Assembly (NCBI GenBank): GCA_934433135.1
Contig: CAKRZO010000008.1
Location: 70,677-134,676 of the forward strand
Source of the DNA: an uncultured Acetatifactor sp.
GTDB lineage: Bacteria; Bacillota; Clostridia; Lachnospirales; Lachnospiraceae
DNA: 64,000 nt
Direction of reading: 5' to 3'
In this document: in pieces, positions 52,282 through 60,200 of the stretch
Numbering within the stretch: position 1 is the stretch's first letter
Layout of the letters: every line of letters begins with the position of its first letter
Translations under genes and position numbers: made by a program
Notes under the pieces: model-generated
The model's database searches: none
Seen by the model: only the letters and a program-made list of their open reading frames with translations
What the model was told of the DNA's origin: nothing

Positions 52282-52974
52282 TTATCTCGCCATCATAGCT
52301 TCAAAACCGGCCTCTGCCTTTTCTACGGTATCCCATACCAGTTTCTCCGCAACCGGCTTTAATTCCATCTGCAGCACTTTTTCAATAACCTGCTTTTGCA
52401 CTTCGTCCGGCACACGATACAAGGTAAAGCAACAACTTAAGAAGCGTGTCAACTTATGTTCCATGGTAAAATAAAAATCACACTTTTTGGCCATAAATCC
52501 TCTTGTAATTCCCGCAGATGCAATTTCCATCTCGTAAAAATCCTTCGGCTCCGCCTCCGGAAGATAGTCTGCAAAAATATACCGCAGTTTATCCGCAGTC
52601 GCTTTGTAAATATACTCCGATGTCTTCGGCAGGGAATATGCCATGGTATAAATCTCTCTCAAGGCTTCCGATAATTCGGCGATGTGAAGTTGCAATGCCG
52701 TCTCTACTGCGTAGATCATTAACGGATCCTTATTCCCTTCCAACATTCCTTCCGCCCGGTAGAACTGATCGCTGTACATCTTCTCTACCAAAATCAAAAG
52801 CAGCTCTTCTTTATTCTCGAAAGAAGCAAAAAAGGCAGACGGGGTGAAGCCTGCTGCCTGAGCAATTGCGGATGTTGTTGTTTTTTCATATCCCTTCTCC
52901 AGAAACTGCCGCACTGCAGAAAGAATCATCTTATTTTTACGCATAAGTCCCTTGGTTTGAATTTTTTTTGGCAT
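52282..52974 (-). CDS. TetR-family transcriptional regulator
   Basis: 230 residues from the ATG at 52974, with GGAGG upstream. The N-terminal helix-turn-helix TTSAIAQAAGFTPSAFFASFENKEELL is typical of TetR. The C-terminal ligand domain is not assignable. It lies between the pilus genes and adenine deaminase, in the same direction; either or a distant locus could be its target. Confidence 0.82.
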   Translation of the reverse strand: MPKKIQTKGLMRKNKMILSAVRQFLEKGYEKTTTSAIAQAAGFTPSAFFASFENKEELLLILVEKMYSDQFYRAEGMLEGNKDPLMIYAVETALQLHIAELSEALREIYTMAYSLPKTSEYIYKATADKLRYIFADYLPEAEPKDFYEMEIASAGITRGFMAKKCDFYFTMEHKLTRFLSCCFTLYRVPDEVQKQVIEKVLQMELKPVAEKLVWDTVEKAEAGFEAMMAR

Positions 52975-53112
52975 ATTGGTTCCTCCTTCATCAGAATGCT
53001 GCCGAAACAACCTGCAGCTTAAGAATTGCTGAGATATATGCCATTATACAGCGCTGCCTCCGTTTTGTCCACTGGCTTTTTATATTTCCCGCGGCTGTTC
53101 CTACGCACCTGT

Positions 53113-53784
53113 TCATACGCGCTTTCTTGTGCAACGGATCGTCACTCTGGACTGGCCTCCCACTGTACAGGTAAAAAGAGTCAGATCCCATTCTCCGGAA
53201 GTCATCTCTTCTACTGCGTAAGGCGGCAGAATTTCCACCTCCGCCACTTCATAGGAAAAAAGGTTGCCGTCGATATCCGTAAACAAGACCTCTGCACCCA
53301 GCGACAACTCTTTAAGCCTTCCGAAGTGGCTGGCATAATTATGGGCAGCAATGACCATGGTATCCAGATAAGCGGAACCGGAATACCGACAAGGTGCAAT
53401 CTTCAGCTTTTTATAACTCCACTCTCCCATAATGGGAAGTTCCAATGACAGATCCGGAATCTGCAATATACCGATATAGTCTTCCCCGTCAACCTCCTTC
53501 TGCGGCATATCCATTTGCGGATTTAAGAGATAATCCGGAATGCAAATCTCCTGAGCGGAGTTCCCGGTCTCCGGCAGGATTTCCGCCGAACCACCCTGCA
53601 TCTTTTCCCCCGCCCCTATTTCCGTATCCATGTTGGGCAGGATGTCCGCTGCAAGTTCTTTCAGAACCGTTCGGGTACTTTCCCCCGCCTGCATATCCGT
53701 TACGATATTGTATACAGTCAGGCACAGGGCTGCCGCCAAAAGCAACAGCCCTGTTATGGTACAAAAACTATAAGCCTTTTTCAT
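53113..53784 (-). CDS. Second sortase of the pilus locus
   Basis: 223 residues. One N-terminal membrane helix, then a sortase beta-barrel with catalytic His in MVIAAHNYASHFG and Cys in LTLFTCTVGGQSR, and Arg in RVTIRC. The class is not clear, but it differs from the class C enzyme at 54801. Its start overlaps the minor pilin gene by 17 bp. In pilus loci of this type a second sortase often anchors the finished fibre or attaches the base pilin; that role is inferred. Confidence 0.85.
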   Translation of the reverse strand: MKKAYSFCTITGLLLLAAALCLTVYNIVTDMQAGESTRTVLKELAADILPNMDTEIGAGEKMQGGSAEILPETGNSAQEICIPDYLLNPQMDMPQKEVDGEDYIGILQIPDLSLELPIMGEWSYKKLKIAPCRYSGSAYLDTMVIAAHNYASHFGRLKELSLGAEVLFTDIDGNLFSYEVAEVEILPPYAVEEMTSGEWDLTLFTCTVGGQSRVTIRCTRKRV

Positions 53785-54874
53785 GTCGGTCTTTCCTTTT
53801 TAATAAACTGCTGCCAAACAAAAGCAAAATTCCACTGCCTGCCAGAACCGGTACCGGCCACCACAAGACTCCGGTCTGAGGAAGCTTACCGCCGGGACCG
53901 GGCGGAGTCTTGTCCGAACCGTCTCCCGGAGAGTAGGTATTGGTTACGACAAAGGTAATTCCTTCTTGCGTAACCAGTACTGTATAATTCTTTAAATCCT
54001 TTTCCGTCACCTGCCAGACAATCCGCGAACCGTCCGCCCGATACTCCGGCAGCTCCTTCCAGGTGTATCTCCAGTTGTTGTCTTTGCTTAAGGTTACCGT
54101 ATCATATACCGCACCATCCCAAAGCAGCTGAACCGTAATCTGCGTAGGACGCACTTTGTCATTGTCATTCTTCCACACTTTAAGAACCTTGCGCTCAACA
54201 GTATCGTCCTCCGGTACCTGGGGCGGAATTTGTGTCCGGGTATGCTTTGGCTGCGCCGTAACCGCATAAACCCAGGTATTGGTCTCCTTATCCTGTGACG
54301 GAAGCTGCACCAGGAAAGGTTCGGTTGTATAGATATAACCGTCCCGGTTAAGTTCACGTCCTCTTACCAGATATAAACCGGGTTTTAAGGAAGCACCATT
54401 CTGCAGCGTATTTTGCTCCGGGAACTGCAGCTTACCCTGCGCATCCGTATTCCCACTGCAAAGAGGCGGTACTTTGTCTCTGTCTATATAAGTGCAAAGT
54501 GTCTCCGCAAGGCTTTTCCAGGCTTCCGCATTCAATCCGTCTACCCTTACCGGATAGTTTACGAAGGTCTGTGTCAGCGTATATTCTCCGTACGCATCCG
54601 CATCCGCTATGCAGTAAAGATCAAACGGTACTCCGGCAACCGGCTGCTTTTCCTGATAATACTCCAGCGTAACGCTTACCGATGCCGATGTATCAATCGC
54701 GCCGGCAGCCAGGCTGATTCCCGAATGCCATCCAAAAATACAGCAAAAAACAAGTAACGCTATCGTTAACCGGCTGTTTATTCTTTGTCCTGTTTTCTGC
54801 CTAATTCCCTGAATCGTTTTTTGCAACATCTTTTGTATCGTTCTTCGCATCGTTCCCTGCATGTTTTTTTGCAT
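53768..54874 (-). CDS. Minor (base) pilin with Cna-B domain and LPQTG anchor
   Basis: 368 residues from the ATG at 54874, with GGAGGTGAG upstream. An unusually long, repeat-like basic N-region (TMRRTIQKMLQKTIQG) precedes the signal helix (LTIALLVFCCIFGWHSG). Then come a pilin domain, a Cna-B domain near 225-320 (VLKVWKNDND, VTLSKDNNWRYTWKELPEY), the sorting motif LPQTG, a membrane helix and a basic tail. The first 74 bp overlap the sortase C gene. It is probably the pilus base subunit. Confidence 0.88.
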   Translation of the reverse strand: MQKNMQGTMRRTIQKMLQKTIQGIRQKTGQRINSRLTIALLVFCCIFGWHSGISLAAGAIDTSASVSVTLEYYQEKQPVAGVPFDLYCIADADAYGEYTLTQTFVNYPVRVDGLNAEAWKSLAETLCTYIDRDKVPPLCSGNTDAQGKLQFPEQNTLQNGASLKPGLYLVRGRELNRDGYIYTTEPFLVQLPSQDKETNTWVYAVTAQPKHTRTQIPPQVPEDDTVERKVLKVWKNDNDKVRPTQITVQLLWDGAVYDTVTLSKDNNWRYTWKELPEYRADGSRIVWQVTEKDLKNYTVLVTQEGITFVVTNTYSPGDGSDKTPPGPGGKLPQTGVLWWPVPVLAGSGILLLFGSSLLKRKDRHEKGL

Positions 54875-55721
54875 TCTTCTCACCTCCACCGGTTTTCTTT
54901 GCACTGTCTTTTACAAATACCAAAACCAGCAAAATCAGCAACAGCGGCAATGCTACAACAGGTGTTACCAGTAAGGGTTCTATCCGGACAGCATCTGAAA
55001 TAACATGCACGGTCTGCACTTCTTCTTTATTTTCAATCCTTCGTCCTCTGATCAAAAGACGATGGGTATTAATACCATAAGGGGTGCAGGTCACAAGGGT
55101 ACAGTAATCCTCCCCCGGAACCGGCTCCAATGCCTGCGTCTCTTCCGGTTCGACAATCAGAATCTGATCCACCTCATAAGTCAGTGTCTCATTCAGTACC
55201 TTCAGAAGGAAAATATCTCCTTCTACCAGCTGATCCAGATTGGTAAACAGTTTTGCACTGGGAAGCCCTCTGTGGCCGGAAAGTACGCAATGGCTGCCTT
55301 CTCCGCCTACCGGCAGACTGGACCATTCCAGATGCCCTGCCGCTATCTGCAGTACGGAATCCGCTGTTCCGTGATAAATCGGCAGTGTACAGTTAATCAC
55401 CGGAATCTCAATATACCCCATAATTCCGTGGCCGGATACATCCAAAAGGCCTTCGTATTCCTGCTTTTCTTCCTCAGGCAAAGCAAAGCGGGCGCCTTTT
55501 TGCGCCAGTCTGTCATTATATTCCCGAGCAGCCTCCCACATAGCCCGGTATTCCTTCTCATTCAGATCGGATACCTCTTCATCGTAGCTGACAATCGCTC
55601 GGGTCTGGTGAAACCGGTTCCAGTAATCGCTTAAAACCGGATACAGCAGCAAGGACAGACCTGCAAGAAGTATCAATACCAATATGATTGTAATGAAACG
55701 ATCTTTCTTCTTTTTCTCCAT
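54801..55721 (-). CDS. Class C (pilin-polymerising) sortase
   Basis: 306 residues. N-terminal helix, catalytic core with His in HCVLSGHRGLPSAKLF, Cys in CTLVTCTPYGINTHRL and the following Arg, and a C-terminal membrane helix (LLVTPVVALPLLLILLVLVFV), all class C features. It links pilin subunits through a lysine and the LPXTG motif. The lid usually carries Asp-Pro-aromatic; here the matching stretch reads GARFALPEEE, so the lid motif is not seen. The Lys/Asn/Asp repeat tail overlaps the minor pilin start. Confidence 0.9.
   Translation of the reverse strand: MEKKKKDRFITIILVLILLAGLSLLLYPVLSDYWNRFHQTRAIVSYDEEVSDLNEKEYRAMWEAAREYNDRLAQKGARFALPEEEKQEYEGLLDVSGHGIMGYIEIPVINCTLPIYHGTADSVLQIAAGHLEWSSLPVGGEGSHCVLSGHRGLPSAKLFTNLDQLVEGDIFLLKVLNETLTYEVDQILIVEPEETQALEPVPGEDYCTLVTCTPYGINTHRLLIRGRRIENKEEVQTVHVISDAVRIEPLLVTPVVALPLLLILLVLVFVKDSAKKTGGGEKNAKKHAGNDAKNDTKDVAKNDSGN
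54806..54873 (-). repeat. Degenerate 12-bp tandem repeat coding in two frames
   Basis: Minus-strand units such as GATGCGAAGAAC, GATACAAAAGAT, GTTGCAAAAAAC and GATTCAGGGAAT. In the sortase frame they give NDAKNDTKDVAKN; in the minor pilin frame they give TMRRTIQKMLQKTIQG. The tract is thus coding for both genes at once. Confidence 0.75.
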
Positions 55722-55820
55722 GCAAGCATCTCCTTACCGCTGTCTGCCGGGGAATCCCTCTTAAAGAAATCCTCCCGGCAGTCGGGTACGTTTCCCGTTC
55801 TTTCAATATTTATTGTAAAA

Positions 55821-57233
55821 TCAGTCTTTGTCGCTCATGCGCTTTCTGGTAACCAGTACAACAGCTGCACCAAGCACCAAAAGACCGCCGATGACATAAA
55901 AGATTGTAGTACCGATACCACCGGTGGAAGGAAGTTCTGTACCGGTGCTGTTGGCTACATCGACAACCAGATTGTTATCAGCGTTAACCGTTACTTCAAC
56001 CGGATCCTTCAGAAGGTTATAACCTGCGGGAGCAGTTTTTTCTACCAGTGTATATTTATCCAGATCAACGCCCTTGATAACAATTTTGCCTGTTGCAACG
56101 GTAGTAAAGCTGTCTACTGCATCCTTTTCATCTCCGTTAGCAACACGGTATTCAGTGTCAGATACTTTAATCAGTTTTACAACATTACCATCCGCATCTT
56201 TTAACTGGAAAACAGCGCCTGCAAGGGGATATCTATCTTTAACATCTTTATCTTTCTCTTTAGCATCATACTTCAAAACGGAGAACTGATAGGTCTTGGT
56301 TACGGTCTCAGACCATTCGGTTCCGCTCTTATCTCCCCAGGTAAGCTGAGCATCGTTCTTTTCGCCGTTTGTCACATCTGCCTTTTCATTCAAAACAGCA
56401 TCGTATGTAATGGTTAACTGTGTGTCCGCAGTGATTGTATTCAGATAATCCTGATCAAAACGAACTTCAAATGTACAACCGTCTGTAAGTCCCTCAGTTA
56501 CAACCGTATAATCCGTACCTTTCGTTAATCCATCGATAGCAACGCTGTTTGCATCAAATGTCAGACCATCCTCCATCTTATCGTGCATTACGTAATTTTT
56601 TGCACCTTTTTTGACAACAATCGTTACCTGGAAGTTCACAGTATCACCGATCTGGGCGCTGTTATTGTTTCCCCACTTACCGGTGCTGTCTTCCTGAACC
56701 TGTTTGCCCAGAGTAGGATCCGGGTTCTTTTCTGCAACTGTAGCGTCCGGATTGGTAGGTGTGGTATCAACCATAGCCAATGTACCGTTCGTAGATGTAA
56801 TCAGATAATAACCGGAATCCAAACCTTCGAACTTAATTTCTCCATCTTCAGCGGGCTTAATTTCATTAGTAGCAACCTTTATGTTTTTTGCAGTTGCATA
56901 AGCAGCGGCAGCCTTGCCGAAAGCTTCCATATCGGCAGCTGTATCCTTACCATCTTTCCAGGTTACATAGCCATGCGTGTCAATTGTTACATAAGCAGCA
57001 CCTGCTCCATCTCCTGTAAAGAAAGCTTTCCAATCTTCATTCACAGTATAAGTATAGGCTGTCTTGTCATCGTTAACGGACAGATCCAGCATCTTATAGA
57101 TGTTATAGTTTTCCCCTTTTTGTGCTTCGGTAACCGTAATACTGTTGCTTCCCTCAGCAAATACCATTGTTGTCATGGCTAACATCATGACCAGTGCCAG
57201 CAGAAAGCCGGTTAATTTCTTTGCATACTTCAT
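55821..57233 (-). CDS. Major pilin, isopeptide-forming, LPSTG anchor
   Basis: 470 residues. Signal peptide (FLLALVMMLAMTTMVFA), an N-terminal pilin domain (about 30-170), a fimbrial D2-type isopeptide domain (about 175-330; VKKGAKNYVMHDKMEDGLTF), and a SpaA/Cna-B-like domain (about 335-435) with YPLAGAVFQLKDADG and the E-box YTLVEKTAPAGY. The anchor is ELPSTGG with a membrane helix and RKRMSDKD. The polymerising Lys may be in PTLGKQVQ, before domain 2. It starts one base after the tip adhesin stop. Confidence 0.93.
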   Translation of the reverse strand: MKYAKKLTGFLLALVMMLAMTTMVFAEGSNSITVTEAQKGENYNIYKMLDLSVNDDKTAYTYTVNEDWKAFFTGDGAGAAYVTIDTHGYVTWKDGKDTAADMEAFGKAAAAYATAKNIKVATNEIKPAEDGEIKFEGLDSGYYLITSTNGTLAMVDTTPTNPDATVAEKNPDPTLGKQVQEDSTGKWGNNNSAQIGDTVNFQVTIVVKKGAKNYVMHDKMEDGLTFDANSVAIDGLTKGTDYTVVTEGLTDGCTFEVRFDQDYLNTITADTQLTITYDAVLNEKADVTNGEKNDAQLTWGDKSGTEWSETVTKTYQFSVLKYDAKEKDKDVKDRYPLAGAVFQLKDADGNVVKLIKVSDTEYRVANGDEKDAVDSFTTVATGKIVIKGVDLDKYTLVEKTAPAGYNLLKDPVEVTVNADNNLVVDVANSTGTELPSTGGIGTTIFYVIGGLLVLGAAVVLVTRKRMSDKD

Positions 57234-57234
57234 T

Positions 57235-60200
57235 TCATTTTACTTCCTTCCTTTTGTATTTTGTATCTATATGCAACAGGAGCGCTGCCGCTAAGAGCAG
57301 CAAACCTCCGGCTGTATACCATATTGTACCGGTGCCGCCGGTCTTCGGCAGAGCATAACCTGCCGTATTTTCAGCTAAAATGGTAAGATCCTTTGTTACC
57401 TGGTTAATGGTACAGGTACTTCCGGTCTGTATCAGAGGTAGCAGATCGTCCTTTTCGGAATACGCTACTGCAAAACCGGCATGGTTTTCTTCCTGAATCC
57501 GGACCGTTACGCCATACGGAATGGAAACGGTTCCCTGTTCACCATTTTTCAAAGAAAGAGTCTGTTTGACTTCTTTTCCATCCATCTCATAGGTAATCAC
57601 AAACCGGAATGCCTGGGTGGTGTCGCTGTTCTTCACCGCTTTTTGAATGGTCAGGCTGCGATCCCGATAACGGTTCTTTACCTGCAGGAGAATTCCCTGA
57701 TCATCTACCGAAACAAGGCCTCCTCCATCCTTTATCAGACGTACTTTTCCGTTGGCATCCACATGGAACTGTATGGGATCGGAAGACACTGCAAAATCAT
57801 CTCCCGGTGACTGTATCTCTTCCAGGGTGTAATTGCCCGGCATCAAACCGGCCAGGCGAATACCATCCGCTCCCACCTCAAGCTCTGATGTCACTTCCGG
57901 AGCCGCTGTAGGATTGACCGGAACAAACAGCCATTTCTGGGCGTTACTGTCATTGGACTCCCAGACTTGGATTCTTCCGCCTTCGGCAATCTTTCCTCCA
58001 TCCAGATCCATCACCGCCTTACTGCCATTTTGAACTGCCATACGGGGTTTCAGTTTTACCGCTCCGTCACTTGTTAACTGCAAATACCATTTCTGATTGT
58101 CATGAGTGGTAGGCATATCAGCATTGGAATAGAAATGAATCAATGTTTCATTCTCTGTCTTTCCGGCATCCAGATCCAGCCACATGCCGCTTCCTTCATT
58201 CCGGAAGCTGTACGAACCATCCGCCTGTCGGTATGCTCTTACCTTCTGCCAATTGCTGTCGCTCTTTTTCTGCAAAAGGGCGTCATAGGTGCTTTCCTTC
58301 TTCTGCTCTATCACATACTCCGGGTCAGCCTTTAAAGCAATATAATATAATTCTCCATCCCGAAGTAACTGCGTATCCTCCGACGGTACGGTATAAGTGC
58401 CGTCCTCACTCTTTACAAAACTGATTTCGGAACCTGTTGAATCCTTCAGACAAAATACGGCGCCGGCCAGCGGATTTCCTTCCATATCCAGCTTTTGCAG
58501 GGTAAATCCCACCCTGCCGATGGTATTGATGAATACCACCTCATTCAAAGCGTCTTTGATAATGGTTCCGGTCGCCTCTTCTCCTGCCTGGATCACGCCG
58601 TTTACCTTGTTGGTAACGGTATACCCTTCCGCATTGATTTCCTCAATCGTATAACGCAGGCCAAAGGGCAGATATTTAATCTCCACATACTGACCGTTTT
58701 TCAGTTTGAATTCGCTTCCTTCATGAAGAACCAGATCGTTTTCCAGCAAAGTGCCGTCCGCATTATACTTACTGTAAGCATAATCATCCCAGATCTCTTC
58801 TCCGCTCCAGTCATCGAAGTGAATCCGGAACGTAAATTCCCTTTCTTCTTCCTCTTTCTCCGGATCAGACTCCCCTATAACTTCCTTGCGAACCTTCAGA
58901 TCTCCGGTTTTTCGTTCAATATTAATGCCGGAAACCGACGGAAGCGTAAAGTTCATATAGCAGGTGGAACCGGAAGCACCTCTTTCCGTATAGAAGAAAG
59001 TCAATTTATGCTTCCCTGCCTGTCCCTTTTCCAGATAGTCCCAAAGATTCACATATTCTCCCACGGAAGAATGAACACCGCCGATATCGCAGACCAGCTT
59101 ATCATCCAGGAAGACCCACATGTCATCATCGCCGAAGAAATAATACTCCAGAGGTCCTGTATAGTCTTTCGTCAGATCGAAACTTACTGCATACTGCATG
59201 CCAAAAAAACTGTTGTGGGCATTGCCATCGTCACTGACCGGGAAATCACCCTGTTCAGCTGCCCAGGTTCCGTTTATACCATCTTCGCTTTTAAATCCCT
59301 GATAAAGAACCCCCTTACCGTATTCTCCGAAATTGGGATCTGTTCTGTTCGTTGCCTTGTCCATCGGCCAGAAGTTATTTGTGTAAATATTTCCATGAAC
59401 CGTCTTTGCTGTCGGTGACGGATGGAAGAATTCCTGGAGCCCTCCGATGGAACCCACCCCGCTTACTTCTGCGGAAGAGAGGGTGTAGGAATCGCCCGTA
59501 CGGCTGAAGGTCAGGCTGCTGTTATCATAAGTATGTTTTCCGTTTGCGCTTCCTTCATTAAACAACTTCGGAGCCACAATCCAGTCATTATACACCAATT
59601 GCCCGTTAGACAGCCCTTTTACCAGTCCGAAAGTACATCCGGAATTATTCCCGCTATGCTTGTTCAGATAAACACCGTTAAACTTATAGTTTGCCATACC
59701 GGTACCGCAGTTGGCGTTACCGAAAGCCAGGATATCTCTGTAGGATTTCCAGTTTGTGTTTCCGTTTGCACTGGTTCCATAGTTTCCTTCTACATTGATT
59801 CCCGTTATTCCCGATCTCCATCTGCCATCATTATTCTGCCCGCTGGTAATGTCATAGTCATAGAAAGTGGCCGGATTCTCGTAATTGCCTTCGCTGCAAT
59901 CATAAACCAGACGCAGAACCGTACCATCCGTAATGACAATCTGATGGGCATTACCGCCTTCCCGGTTGGTAAAATGACTGTCAGCTGGATAAATATTCCA
60001 ATCTGCAGGATCAATGCTTGCGGAATCTTTACCACCCTTTAATATCCAGATCTCTTTTAATATGTAGTTAGGGTTGTCAATCAGCTTATTGACATAGGAT
60101 GTATTGGGAGATTTAATGTATTCCAGATTTTCTTCCGTAGCATACATCTGCGTCAGAATCAGTTCAGTTGCCACTCTGTAAAGTTCAGTAGCATCTCCCC

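Noticed and set aside
58495..60042. Two long plus-strand open frames opposite the tip adhesin
   Set aside because: Composition follows the complement of the adhesin; no domain seen.
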